A stretch of DNA of 64,000 bases from NCBI GenBank assembly GCA_017893485.1, contig CM030364.1:247989122-248053121 (forward strand), written 5' to 3'. Under the pieces are notes generated by a model, which had not been told where the DNA came from, did no database searches, and saw nothing but the letters and a program-made list of their open reading frames with translations. The translations under genes were made by a program, and so were the position numbers. How positions within the stretch are numbered: position 1 is the first letter of the stretch; each line of letters begins with the position of its first letter. The stretch is from Hemerocallis citrina (Eukaryota; Streptophyta; Magnoliopsida; Asparagales; Asphodelaceae). This document shows, in pieces, positions 42,855 to 55,137 of this stretch.

Positions 42855-44371
42855 TGTTCGGGTTCGAGGGTAATCTCAGATTAAGTACACAGCAGAAAAA
42901 TTACAAAAAAATATCGAAACCTAGCCATGGATTCATGAGAAAACCATAAATCGTGTCTAGGAGTTATACCATGAAGATGGATCTGTTGTCTTCACAGAAT
43001 GCCGATCACAGCACTACAATATTGCGGTGCCTCTACGGTATCCACACGAACGGATCAGATAAAGCTTTTCCTCACACCGTGGTGCTAGCTATGGGAAGGG
43101 GATGTTCCTCGTGATCTCTCTCTCTCTCTCTGTCACATTTTCTGTGACGGCTAGGGTTTTCTTATGTGTCACTTTTCCAAAGATACATATTATATATCTA
43201 GGTGCAGAAAATCAACCCTAAGAGAGTAATGAGGCTGTTGGACTCACAATCTGACATGGTTCAGATTTGTGTGTGGGCCTTTGAACTGTAGGCAGCCCAT
43301 TCAATCTAATTAAATGTCCAACCAATGTCAGGAGTCCAAGTCTTACTTGGATCCCCAATTAAATTAATCTTATGAATTTAAATCCTTGATCCATTCTATG
43401 TGTGAGACAATGTCAGTTCTCATTCATTGACAGTAATACTAAAATTATATTCTAGTATTACAAACAGTGAGCGGTATCTAGCAATATATCACTGCTACTC
43501 AAGTAACGGGAATGTCAGTGATTAGACATAACCTATCCGTGACTAATGTTACCATGTAGTCTAGTCTCTTTGTCCACATATATTAATTGACCACTAGGCA
43601 TAAAGCATGTCACCCTTGTATAGTTCAATCTTTGGTTTCTTCATGTCCGAGTAGACTTACTAAAACAAATGAGCTCAATATCTCATATTGATTCATTTGA
43701 GTACGTCCATGTATTTTGTAGTCTCACTCAATCAAGGGGCCCATAGATATCACTTCTATTATGTAAGAGGGATAAATCCTATCTAGGTCACTCACACCCT
43801 CCGCATGATTTGTAGTATATCCAATAGTCGACTTTATAATCACCTTATTACAAGCAACGTTTGACGACATTAAAACATATAACTTCTCATATAGGGAACC
43901 GTAATAACTTCAAGTCAAAGGACTACATACACCATGGTCACTGTGAGAGCCGCTTATGACACTCACGTAACGATCCATGCAGCGTTCTCATTGTGGGTCA
44001 GTCTAGTACATAATTACTCTAATATGTACCCATGTGGAGACTTGATATCTCATATCCATGACCCATGAGATATGGTCATCATTCTACGTACATACTAGTC
44101 TCTATGTATTATTATTGTCCTAATTCACAATAATACTTGACTAGGGATATTTAAGAATAGTGTTCTGATTCCAACTAATAGGATCTCACAATCAAGTCAT
44201 GCACTTGATATCCCATGGTATTGAACATACTATTCTAAGGACTTTATTATGTTCATTTAATCACAATAAATAATACAATAAATGAAATGCCTAATATATT
44301 AAATAAATATCATGTTACAATGTAAACTAGTAATGTCAATACACAACTGGCCTCTAGGGCATACGCCAACA
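42855..44371 (-). repeat. 3' LTR of copia E
   Basis: Plus-strand ends are TGTTCGGGTTCG and TACGCCAACA. It shares GAGGGTAATCTCAGATTAA and the terminal GGCCTCTAGGGCATAC with the 5' LTR. It contains a CT microsatellite near 43115-43132. Confidence 0.9.
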
Positions 44372-44386
44372 ATCTCTCACTTGCAC
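44372..44386 (-). other. Polypurine tract of copia E
   Basis: The minus strand reads GTGCAAGTGAGAGAT immediately before the 3' LTR start TGTTGGCG. Confidence 0.7.
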
Positions 44387-45025
44387 TAGATCCAATCAGA
44401 CATACATCTAATGCCTATAGATCTAGTGTGACCCTCATGCTTTCGCTGTGCAAGAGGATTTTTCAGTGGGTTAGAGATGTCATCATCTGTTAGTACTCTA
44501 CATATCTTCACATCTCCTCTATCGATGATATCTCGAATGAGATGGAAGCGCCTAAGTATATGTTTGGATCGCTGGTGAGATCTAGACTCCTTCGCTTGTG
44601 CAATGGCCTCATTGTTATCACAATAGAGGTCCACCAGGTCCACAATGCTAGGAACCACACCAAGTTTAGTGATGAACTTTCTGATCCAAACAGCCTCCTT
44701 TGTTGCATTGGAGGATATACACAGCCTCTGTGTTAGAATCGACTACTGTCTCTTGCTTTGAACTCTTACAGCTCACAGTTCCACCATTTAGGCAAAACAC
44801 AAAACCCGATTGCAATTTGGAGTCGTCCTTATCGAACTGGAAGCTAGCATTTACAAAAATCTCTTTCTCGACTCCATATACCAAGAACGAATTCTTAGTC
44901 CTTCTTAAGTACTTAAAGATTTTCTTGACAGCAGTCCAGTGACTATCACCGGGATCTGACTGGTACCTGCTCGTTGTGCTCAAAGCATATGAAACATCTG
45001 AACGAGTACATAACATGGCATACAT
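44386..45025 (-). pseudogene. RNase H of copia E
   Basis: Frames 45025-44666 and 44708-44386 show MYAMLCTRSDVSYALSTTSR, then DDSKLQSGFVFCLNGGTVSC, KSSKQETVVDSNTEA, and LYCDNNEAIAQAKE with RSKHILRRFHLIRDII. The copia RNase H motif order is intact, but the frame shifts near 44690. Confidence 0.85.
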
Positions 45026-45860
45026 GATAATCCAATTGCAAGTGCATATGGAATCTTAGTTATTCTGTCTCTTTCATCTTGAGTGGAAGGACATTGAGCC
45101 TTAGATAGGCTTACACCATGCGACATAGGGAGGAATCCTTTCTTGGACTCTTGCATATTGAAGCATTTCAATACTTTGTCTATGTATGTACTCTGAATCA
45201 GGCCAAGCAGTCTCCTTGATCTATCTCTATCGATCTTGATGCCTAATACATACGTAGCTTCACCCAAGTCCTTCATGGAAAAATATTTTTCTAGCCAAGT
45301 CTTTATAGACTGTAAGGTAGGGATGTCATTCCCAATGAGTAGTATGTCATCTACATACAACACCATAAATACAACTGTGCTCCCACTAACCTTCCTGTAG
45401 ACACAAGGTTCATCTTCATTCTTGATGAAACCAAACTTTTTTATTGCATCATCGAAACGAAGATTCCAGCTTCTAGAAGCTTGCTTTAATCCATAAATGG
45501 ATCGTTACGGTTTAAACACATTTCCAGCATCCTTTGGAGTGAAAAAACTCTCAGGCTGTGTCATGTACACATCCTCGAGAAGATTTCCATTTAGGAAAGC
45601 AGTTTTGACATCCATCTGCCAGATTTCATAATCATGATATGCTGCAACAACAAGCAAGATCCGAATGAATTTAAGCATGGCAACTGGGGAAAAAGTCTCA
45701 TCATAGGGAAAAAGTCTCATCATAGTCTACACCATGAACTTGCTTCAAATCTTTAGCCACCAACTCCCCCTTAAAGGTATGCACATTACCACCCATGTCA
45801 GTTTTCTTCTTGAAAACTCATTTGCACCAAATAGGTTTTACCCCTTCAGGTGGGTGGTAC
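45026..45860 (-). pseudogene. Reverse transcriptase of copia E
   Basis: ETFSPVAMLKFIRILLVVAA, the palm QMDVKTAFLNGNL, YGLKQASRSWN and the intact catalytic box LYVDDILLIGND are present, followed by STYIDKVLKCFNM. A 19-bp tandem duplication (45687-45705 and 45706-45724) destroys the frame just before DETFSP, and a stop follows NVFKP. Confidence 0.87.
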
Positions 45861-45866
45861 TAGGAT

Positions 45867-47320
45867 CTATACTTGGTTGGTATACATAGATTCCATCTTA
45901 GATCTCATGGCCTCAAGCCAATTCTCAGAATATGGGCCTTTTACAGCTTCTTCATAAGTCGTAGGCTCATCCTGATCTACGAGCAATATATCACCATGTT
46001 GAGTTGCGAGAAATCCATATCTCTCGGGTTGATGAGATATCCTACTAGACTTACGTATGTCGTGTGCTACTTGAGCAGGTGGGTGTTCCATAAAAATTTG
46101 TGGAGCCTGCTCCATATCCACCATTAGTTCGTTGCTACTTTGTGAAGTTTGAATTTTTTCAAGTTCTATTGTTCTCCCACTGGTTCTTTTGGAGACAAAT
46201 TCTCTCTCTAAGAATACAGCAGTCCGTGCGACAAACACTTTGCCTTCGGTCGGATTATAGAAATAATATCCATTGGTTTCATTGTGATATCCTACAAAGA
46301 TGCACTTATTAGATTTGGGTACAAGTTTATCAGGGACTTGGCGCCATACATAGGCTTCACAACCCCAAATCTTCATAAAAGACACACTAGGACGTCTCCC
46401 AGTCCATATCTCATATGGTGTCTCTTGAACCATTTTAGATGGAACAAAGTTAAGTGTGAAAGTTGCTGTCCCCATGTGCCCAGAAGGAGCTTGGAAGATT
46501 TGCATGACTCATCGTTGATCGGACTATGTCTAACAAGGTCCAGTTCCTCCTTTAGAAAAACCATTCCATTGCGATGTTCCAGGGGGAGTGAGTTGAGATA
46601 TTATTCCGTAGTCTTTTAGATGGTCATTAAAATCTTGGCTTAAATACTCGCCACCTCGATCTGATCGAAGGGCTTTAATACTTTTACCAAGTTGATTATG
46701 TTCCTCATTCTTGAATTCTTTGAACTTGTCAAATGACACTGATTTGTGTTTCATAAGATACAAAAATCCATATCTACTGAAATCATCAGTAAATGTAATG
46801 AAGTACTAAAAACTTCCTCTAGCCAATTTGTTGAAAGGTCCGCAGACATTACTATGTATGAGACCTAAAAGATCACTAGCTCTTTCACCTTTTCCAGTGA
46901 AGAGAGATTTTGTCATCTTGCACAACAAACAAGGTTCACATACCTCATATGATTCAAAATCAAATGAGTCCAAAAATCCATCTTTATGGAGTTTGGATAT
47001 GTGGTTTTCATTTTTGTGGCCCAAACAACAATGCCAGAGGTAAGTTGGGTTCGTATCATTTAATTTGAACCTCTTAATATTTGTATTATAGACGGGCATT
47101 TCGAGGTCGAGAATATAAAGTCCATTACTCAATTGTGCACTAGCATAACAGATTTCATTCAAATAAATAAAACAACTTTTGTCCTTTATTATAAATGAAA
47201 AACCCGTCTTGCCCAAACAAGAAATAGAAATAATATTCCTTCTAATAGCAGACACAAAATAATAGTTCTCTAATTCAATGATAAGCCCAGTGGACAATGA
47301 TAAATGACAAGTTCCTACAG
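45867..47320 (-). pseudogene. Integrase of copia E
   Basis: The pre-integrase zinc finger reads LWHCCLGHKNENHISKLHKD with CEPCLLCKMTK (47320-46806). The core gives IKALRSDRGGEYLSQDF and a broken TPPGTSQWNG (usual PQ-NG box). The C-terminal part (46505-45867) has KIWGCEAYV, KSNKCIFVGY and YFYNPTEGKVFVARTAVF. Frameshifts near 46805 and 46560 split it. Confidence 0.87.
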
Positions 47321-48300
47321 CTAAAGCAGCAACTTTTGCTCCATTTCTAACTCGTAAGTTAACTTCGTCCATAGCCAATGGTTTACTCCTTTTAGATCCT
47401 GCACATTTACACAAATGTGAGATCCACATCCAATATCTAATACCCAAGATGCAGAAGTAGATAAATTGACTTCTATAACAAAAATACATGCAGTGGAAGT
47501 CTCACTTCCTTTCTTTTTCTTAAGCTCCTCCAGGTACTTATGGCAGTTCCTCTTCCGATGTCCAGTCTCACCACAGTGGAAGCATGTGCCCTCCTTGGCC
47601 ACCCCACCCTTAGGTTTCAAGACAGAAGTGCTAGGCTTGAAATTACCTTTGCCCTTGCCATTGCCTTTGGGTTTCTTAATCTGCTTTTTACCCTTACCCT
47701 TACCATTGGCCGGTTGGACCATCATAATGGTCTTTTCCTTACTAATATTCTGTTCAGTAGTTCTCAACATGCTTAGCAGTTCTGGCAGAGGTTTGTCAAT
47801 TTCATTGATGTTGTAGTTCATGACGAAATAACTATAACTTTTCGGCAATGATTGCAGGACCAAGTCAGTTGCCAACTCTTGACCCAATAGGAAACCAAGC
47901 CTTTCAAGGTTCTCTATGTACCCAATCATCTTGAGCACGTGAGTTCCAATAGGGCATCTTTCTGCCAGTTTGCACTGAAATAATGCCTTTGAGGCTTCAA
48001 ACCTCTCATGCCTAGCCTGCTCTTGATAGAGCCTCTTGAGATGTACGATCATATCGTAGGTATCCATGGTCTCATGTTGCTTCTGAAGCTCAGAGTTCAT
48101 GGTGGCTAGCATGAGACAACCAACGTCCAAGGCGTCATCTAGATACTTCTTATGAGCATCCTTTTCGGTGCGAGGGGCTTGTAGCAGGTGGGTCAGGAAT
48201 AGGCTGCTCTAAAACATAACATTTTCTCATGCCTGAGGACTATCCTCAGATTCTTGTACCAGTCTAAAAAATTTCTTCCAGATAGTTTTTCAATCTCAAG
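47321..48300 (-). pseudogene. Gag and protease of copia E
   Basis: A gag start-like segment LEIEKLSGRNFLDWYKNLRI lies at about 48300-48240, then CLMLATMNSELQKQHETMDT, a Lys/Gly-rich stretch and the zinc knuckle CFHCGETGHRKRNC. The protease site reads WVLDIGCGSHIC: the catalytic Thr of D-T-G has become Ile, expected to abolish activity. Two frameshifts lie near 48215 and 48165. Confidence 0.87.
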
Positions 48301-48309
48301 GATAGATCG

Positions 48310-49880
48310 TAATGATAGGTTATTTGATGTGTTGGATGTCTTGGTAATCTATCAATAGAAATATGCAAAGTAAATATCATTTCACATAAATATGCAAAGA
48401 AAGAAATATTTAACCATAAACAGAAATATGCAGAGTATGTATCATGACATTGAAATATTTAATAAGGTCTTTTATTAAATGTGTCTCCTACTATTTTTGT
48501 TCAAATCAACGACCCTCATCATTGACTCGAAAAATTCCATCTTAAGATTTTCTAGTAGGCCAAGATCCATATTTCACCTAGTTTTGAGTCAGTTTTGGCT
48601 GATCACCCAAAATTCAGTTATTTAGGTAGGGATCATTTCCCAATTACATCATATAAAACTCTTGGATAGTTTGGTGAGTAACATTTACTCTAATTTATCT
48701 CATAGACTAAAGCCTAACTCTATGCCTCTAAACCTTCAATCCTATTAAAATAGTCTAGTTAAGTCCAACTCAGTGGTTGGCAATTGAATATTACTTTTAT
48801 CCCATCACATCTCTCTAGGATAGATAAAGGCACCCTGCTTTGGCAGACCTACACTTAATTGATCCTAGCCTAGATGAGTGCCATGCATTGGAAGGCATCT
48901 TATTGCAACTTAATATTTACTTTAAGAAATTTTGTTATTTTATTAATTGATCTCACCATGCATCATCCATTAGCATACAATAATGCATCTCATAAAAAAT
49001 TAAAAGCATAAAATTTATGTGACATGGTTGTGGCCCTAACACACTAATTCTCTCAGGCCAACGAGAGTATAAAAAACTGAACAAAGGGATTATACCGTCT
49101 TCTCTAAGCAACTTCCCAATCTTGTCCTTGTATGGTTGCCAATTCCTTCTCCTCAGTGAGATTACATTTACATATAAAGAAAGAATGTACAATTGGAGTT
49201 TAAAGAGAAAGGATTACATTGAGAATGTAGAGAGAAAGACACGACATGCAAGCAGTATTCAAAATACCAAAATATAAATAATACACCACAGAACATAATC
49301 CATGTATCACTGAACTAAACCATGTATCACAGAACTAAGGCCACAACCATGCACCGTGCATCACAGAACATAATAATCAAAGAATATGTTGTTATGATTT
49401 TATTTAGTTTATTTAAAAATGATTGGTTTTTGGGAAATCATTATTGCCCTACGCAGAGCTGGAACGGAGGTCCCGTTGCCCGGTCAGCGGGAGGGGGTCA
49501 AGGGGAGGCCGCCTCTTGCGGGGTGCGGGGTAGCACCCCGTTCCAAAAAAAATTGCCTTATCATCCCTTACAACCGCCAGAGCATGACCCCTTCATGTTT
49601 TAAGAAACCCTAACGCCACTACAAATGACGCAAGTGCATGAACTATTCATGCTTTAAGAAACCCTAACGTCATTGCGAATCACATCTTTTCAGGGTTTTC
49701 AATGGTTCCAAACCGATGACTACCCTTGTGTGGCATCTGTGTTAACAACCAACACATAAAAGAATCCTTATATTGATACTGTTGCAAAAATTATATCACA
49801 TATGAATTTTTCTACCAAAAGTGCGAACATATCATGAATAATCACATATCATACTTAACCGAATTATGGTTTTGCAAGTG
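48310..49880 (-). other. Leader region of copia E
   Basis: 1.5 kb of non-coding sequence lies between primer-binding site and gag. It is AT-rich apart from a sharply G+C-rich block at 49445-49545 with nested inverted repeats (TGGAACGG 49460-49467 with 49538-49545; CGGGGTGC 49519-49526 with 49533-49540). The position would suit a packaging or dimerisation structure; this is inference. Confidence 0.5.
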
Positions 49881-49892
49881 GCTCTGATACCA
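49881..49892 (-). other. Primer-binding site of copia E, tRNA-iMet
   Basis: The minus strand reads TGGTATCAGAGC, one base after the 5' LTR, a perfect match to initiator tRNA-Met. Confidence 0.92.
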
Positions 49893-49893
49893 C

Positions 49894-51372
49894 TGTTAGG
49901 TTTTGAGGGTAATCTCAGATTAACTACACAGCAGAAAAATTACAAAAAAATATCGAAATCTAGCCATGGATCCATGCGAAAACTATAAATCGTGTCTAGG
50001 AGTTATACCTTGAAGATGGATATGCTATCTCCACAGTATGTCGATTACAGCACTACAATATTGCGGTGCCTCTACGGTATCCACATGAACAGATCAAATC
50101 AAGCTTTCCCTCATGCACCGCTACGGAAAGGGCCTCACGATCTCTCTCTCTCTGTCACATTTTCTGTGATGGCTAGGGTTTTCTCATGTGTCACTTTTCC
50201 ACAGATACGTATCATATATATAGGTGTAGAAAATCAACCCTAAGAGAGTAATGAGGCTGTTGGAAATCTGACCTGGTTCAGATTCGTGTATGGGCCTTTG
50301 AACTTTAGTCAGCCCATTTAATCTAATTAAATGTCCAACCAGTCTCAAGATTCCAAGTCTTACTTGGATCCCCAATTAAATTCATCTTATGAATTTAAAT
50401 CCCAATTTCTATCCATTCTAAATGTGTGACCATGTAGGTTCCCTTATGTTGTATTTTAGTATTACAAACAGTGAGCGGTATCTAGCAATACATCACTGCT
50501 ACTCAATTAACGGGAATGTCAGTGATTTGACATAACCTATCTGTGACCAATGTTACCATGTAGTCTACTCCATTTGTTCAGATATCTTAATTGACCACAA
50601 GGCATAGAGCATGTCACCCTTATATAGTTCAATCTTTAGTTTCTTGATGTCCGAGTGGACTTACTAAACAAATGAACTCAATATCTCATATTGACTTATT
50701 TGAACACGGCCATGTATTTTGTAGTATCACTCAATCAAGGGGCCCATCGAATTCTCTCATATTATGTAAGAGAGACAAATTCTATCTATGTCACTCACAT
50801 TCCTCCGCATAATTTTTAGTATATCCAATAGTCGACTTTATAATCACCTTATTACAGGCAACGTTTAACGACATTAAAACATATAACTTCTCATGTAGGA
50901 AACCGTAGTGACTTCAAGTCAAAGGACTACATACATGGTCACTGTGAGAACCGCTTATGACACTCATGTAACGATCCAGGCAACGTTCTCATGGTGGGTC
51001 AGTCTAGTACATTATTACTCTAATATGTACTCATGTGAAGACTTGATATCTCATATCCATGACCCGTGAGATATGGTCATCAGTCTACGCACATACTAGT
51101 CTCTATGTATTATTGTTGTCCTAATTCACAATAATACTTGGCTAGGGACATTTCAGAATAGTGTTCTAATTACAACTAGTAGGATCTCACAATCAAGTCA
51201 TGCACTTAATATCTTATGATATTGAACCTACTATTGTAAGGACTTTATTATGTTCATTTAATCACAATAAATAATACAATAAATGAAATATCTTATATAT
51301 GAAATAAACATCATGATACAATGTAAACTAGTAATGTCAATACACAACTGGCCTCTAGGGCATACACCAACA
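49894..51372 (-). repeat. 5' LTR of copia E
   Basis: Plus-strand ends are TGTTAGGTTTTG and TACACCAACA. It is alignable with 42855-44371 throughout, with substitutions and a few short deletions. Confidence 0.9.
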
Positions 51373-51377
51373 GTAGA

Positions 51378-52454
51378 GGCAGAGACAGAGGGCTTCTGTG
51401 CAAAAGGAAATGAATCTTCATTAAACCGAACATGTTTGGAGATGTAAATACGTCCAGTCGCACGATCAAGACATTTGTAACCTTTAAATTGTTTGTTGTA
51501 ACCCAAAAAGACACTCAACAGTTCTGGGTAAAAGTTTGTTAGTCACATAGGCACCCAAATGGGGATAACATGCACAACCAACGACTCGCAACTCAGAATA
51601 GGTAGGAGTAATAGGTAGGAGTCATGTCATAAAGACGAGTGTAAGGGGAAGACCAATGAAGGAGTGGAGATGGAAGACGATTACTAAGATAAACTGTTGC
51701 GGACAAAACATCGACCCAATGACTTATAGGAACATGACTGGTAACAAGATGAGTGTGAGCCATGTCAGCAATGTGTCTATGTTTATGCTCAGCAAGTCCA
51801 TTCTGTTGTGGTGTGTGAGGATAAGAGAAACGATGGTGAATACCAAGAGAAGAACATAAATGTTTGAAATCATCATTATCATACTCTTTACCCCTATCAC
51901 TTTGGAAATGTTACACATTGGAAGAAAACTGGTTATGTACATAAGACAAAAAATTCCGAAAGTATGCATGAACTTCAGATTTATGTTTCATGAAGTACAA
52001 CCAGGTAAACCATGTGTAATCATCAGTGAAAACAACATAATACTTGTAATTTCTAGCAGAAGATACAAGTGATTACCGAACATCAGAGTGCACAAGTTGA
52101 AAAGGATAATGATTTTTTATTGAATTTGAAGAAGAAAAAGAGAGTTGTGTGGATTTCCCCAAAGCACAACCTTTACAAAAGTTTTTTGTCTAATTTGAAA
52201 TTGGAAGATAACATTTTATTTTTGCCTAAATAAGACATAATCTTACTGGACGGATGACCTAAGCGGCTATGCCATAAAGAAGACGACTGAAGAGAAGCAA
52301 ACAAAGCATGAAGAATCGATGGAAGTGAAGACAAATTGTATAGATCATTCTTACATAGACCCTGAAAGAGGAGACAACCATTAGAACGATCAAGGATATA
52401 AAAATGATGAGTTAAAAGCACAAAGCACATTATTGTTAAGGCAAAATTAAGCAA
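51378..52454 (-). pseudogene. Integrase of copia D
   Basis: The order is LWHSRLGHPSSKIMSYLGKN (pre-integrase finger, 52454-52173), a core with FQSDRGKEYDNDDF and HTPQQNGLAEH (around 51780-51910), and the C-terminal VFLGYNKQFKGYKCLDRATG with RIYISKHVRFNEDSFPFA (51518-51378). Several stops interrupt the core. The frame continues across element E into the linker at 42849. Confidence 0.82.
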
Positions 52455-52740
52455 TGAAGAGGAGATTTTTTGCGCATGGAAGGAATGACATAAACATTAA
52501 TCAACCTATATGAGTTGGAGCCAAGAGAAAGTGACATGTTACCCGTATAAGTGATAGGCAGTTGATCACCAATACCAAGCATCACAGAATCTGGACCGGT
52601 GTAAGGATTTCGTTGTTGCAAAAACTCTGGGTTACTGGTCATGTGAGTAGAAGCACCAATGTCAAGATGCCATGCATTATCATAGGCAGGTTGTCTAGCA
52701 ATTTGTAAACCGGCAAAGGCTAAATTGAGAGAGGTTGGAA
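52436..52740 (-). pseudogene. Protease of copia D
   Basis: The minus frame reads AWHLDIGASTHMTSNPEFL. In copia families the box is H-L-D-T-G-A; here Thr is Ile, a single ACT-to-ATT change like that in element E. SVMLGIGDQLPITYTG follows. Confidence 0.8.
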
Positions 52741-53300
52741 CTAGTGGGCGAGCAAATCAGTGTATCATGGGGCATATACAAGCAAAATGACACGTTCCAT
52801 GACAAAGTTGACACTGATTGATGGTATGAGGGCTGCCAAGTATGCTCGGAGAAAAGTTCCATGCATTGTTACTATTATTCCTGACAACATTGTTGTTGGT
52901 GAAGCCATTGTAATTCCTTGCACCATTAGATTATCCATTGTTATTCCGTTTATTTCGATTATTGTACCGATTGAACCCATTGTAAGGACGAGAACTCGAA
53001 GAGCGTGATGGCTTATTGTTGTGAGGATAAGTCTGAGAAGCCATCATAGCCATGGGTGATGGTGTTGATGTTGGTGGTGGTGGTGTAATGTGAATGGCCT
53101 CGTGGTTCAACAAACGAGGCCGAAGATTAGAGAACTGAGGCAACTTATCTTGTAACTCCAGGGTAATAACCAACATGTTGCACTCTTCTCCAAGGCCTCT
53201 GAGAACTGCCTGAACGAGATCAGTATTGGAAAAAGGCTCACCAATGGAGGTAAGGTGATCTGATAAGGTTTTGGCCTCATCAAAATACTCAGTGATAAAG
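52740..53300 (-). pseudogene. Gag C-terminal part of copia D
   Basis: The frame begins inside gag (ITEYFDEAKTLSDHLTSIGE, DLVQAVLRGLG) and passes an Asn/Arg-rich stretch to a zinc knuckle CQLCHGTCHFACIC near 52800. The N-terminal gag is cut off by copia F at about 53300. Confidence 0.78.
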
Positions 53301-53430
53301 TTAACACAGAGATTGGAAATATTTATTTGAATTGTTTATAACTGAGTACAATGTCTCCTATATATAGGAGGGAACCAAATACTAAACTGATACATAAGCT
53401 GATATGGGACTATATAATACAATATCTAAA
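53300..53430 (-). repeat. Short 3' LTR of copia F
   Basis: The minus strand runs from TTTAGATATTGTATTATATAG to CCAATCTCTGTGTTAA. It contains a TATA-like CCTATATATAGGAG, consistent with an LTR promoter. The initial TG expected of an LTR has been lost or changed. Confidence 0.6.
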
Positions 53431-54277
53431 CCCCCTTTCAAACTCACGGTGAGTCGAACAGTGTGAGTTGCCCACCAAGTAACAAAATCTCTGAACAGTA
53501 TGGGATTTGGTGAAGAAGTCTGTTGTTTGCTGTGAAGAGGTAATAGAATGAAGTGAAATGGTCCCAACATCAAAGCGCTCACAAACATAGTGAAAATCTA
53601 TCTTTATGTACTTCGTTCTCTCATGAAAGACCGGGTTGCTTGCAATGTGCAACGCACTCTGGTTATCACAATGAAGAGGAGTAGCTCCAGTAAGAGTGAC
53701 ACCTATATCTGATAACAGTCAACGAACATGACCAATTTCTCTAGTGGTAGCTGCCATTGCTCTGTACTCAGCTTCGGTGGAAGAACAAGCAACAAATGTC
53801 TGTTTCTTGCTTCGCCATGAGATCAGCGAATTGCCAAGAAATAGGCAGAAACCTGTGGTAGACCGTCTAGTTGTAGGATCACCTGCGCAATCTGAATCAA
53901 AATATGCATTGAGCACCAGTTTGGATGTAGAAGGCATGAATAAAGAGTGAGTGATAGTGCCTCGAAGATATCTGAGGATTCGAAGAAGAGTCGTAGGGAA
54001 CTAATGTAAGAGCAGAAACAAACTGACTAACAACATTGACTGCATGAGCAATATCAGGTCTGGTCATGCAGAAGTAGACAATTTGTCCAACAATCTGCCT
54101 GTATCTAGTAGGATCAGGAAGGAGCTCACCATATGTGGGACAAAGCTTCACATGAAGCTCTAAGGGAGTATCGGCTGATCGACTATTAAAGAGACATGGA
54201 GCGAAGATAATATCTGATGTATATTTCTGTTGAGAAATTAGTATGCCCCGAGATCCATGGGCAATCTCTAGACCCAA
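53410..54277 (-). pseudogene. RNase H and RT 3' end of copia F
   Basis: Frames 54277-53897, 53937-53719 and 53652-53410 carry YRQIVGQIVYFCMTRPDIAH, AYFDSDCAGDPTTRRSTTGF, KKQTFVACSSTEAEYRAMA and HERTKYIKIDFHYVCE. These are the copia RNase H boxes in order, in changing frames. Confidence 0.85.
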
Positions 54278-55137
54278 AAAATAGCGTAGTCTACAAGATT
54301 TTTCATATGGAACTGTTGGTTAAGATATTTTTGGGTGGATGCAATGCCTGCGAAGTCATCCCTAGTAATAATCATATCATCAACATATAATAGTAGAAGT
54401 ACTCTCCCCTGCGGTGATGACCGCATAAATAGAGAATGGTCATGTGAACTCTGATGGAAACCAACCTGGGTGATGACATGATGAAAACACTCTAACCAAG
54501 CTCAAGGGGCCTGTTTCAGGCCATATATAGCTCAACGTAGACGGAAAAAATGACGAGGAGGAGTGGTAAGGCCAAAAGGAGGATGCATGTAGACAACCTC
54601 AGATAAGGTATCGCGAAGAAAAACATTCTTCACGTCGATCTGGTATAAAGGCCACTGACGAACGGAGGCATCAGCAAGGAGAGTGCGAACTGTAGTCATC
54701 TGTGTAACTGGGCCAAAAGTCTCATCATAATTAATGCCATGCTCCTGAGTAAAACCTTGGGCAACTAGAAGAGCCTTGTGCCGCTCAATGGAGTCATCAA
54801 GTCGATATTTGACCTTGAAGATCCACTTGCATCTAACAGGCTGGACGTCTACAAGCAGTGGAACAATATCCCAAGTGCCAGTCTGATCAAATGCACGAAA
54901 CTCATCTGCAATAGCTTCTTGCCACTTGGAAAATTGAATAGCTTCCTAATAGGTTTTGGGCTCACGTGTGGAGTGTATAGCAATGAGGTATGCATGAAAC
55001 TGTAGTGAGTAGGAGGCAAGGGTGGCAAAGCAAAACTGGTCAGAAGGACCCGTGGCATCAGGTGTGTAACGTACTGGTAGGAGGCCTGAGGTAGAACGTG
55101 AAGACTAATGGACCAGTGGTGATGGGCAGTGTGTAGG
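54278..55137 (-). pseudogene. Reverse transcriptase of copia F, cut by B
   Basis: Minus-strand fragments include [41 protein letters not shown] and LLLLYVDDMIIT. The catalytic YVDD is intact. Stops replace Gln or Arg codons at three places. The N-terminal RT and everything upstream are separated by element B. Confidence 0.82.

Larger units (their letters stand above)
42855..51372 (-). mobile_element. Complete but dead Ty1/copia element E, nested in copia D
   Basis: LTRs 42855-44371 (1517 bp) and 49894-51372 (1479 bp) are flanked by the perfect duplication GTAGA (42850-42854, 51373-51377). A tRNA-iMet primer site adjoins the 5' LTR and a purine tract adjoins the 3' LTR. gag, protease, integrase, RT and RNase H are present in copia order on the minus strand, with frameshifts, a 19-bp tandem duplication and a protease active-site change. 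The 8.5-kb size and 1.5-kb LTRs are on the large side for copia. Confidence 0.92.
53300..55137 (-). mobile_element. Ty1/copia element F, 3' part, nested in copia D
   Basis: A short 3' LTR (about 53300-53430) with purine tract (minus GTTTGAAAGGGGG) is followed on the minus strand by RNase H and RT of a third copia family. It is cut at 55137 by chromovirus B; the rest must lie beyond the right edge. Its left boundary is uncertain by several bases because the D/F junction near TTAACACAG cannot be aligned to an empty site here. Confidence 0.75.

Noticed and set aside
42855..51372. Reading copia D and E as a single large copia element
   Set aside because: E has its own LTR pair, primer site and GTAGA duplication, and the D frames resume exactly on either side of it.
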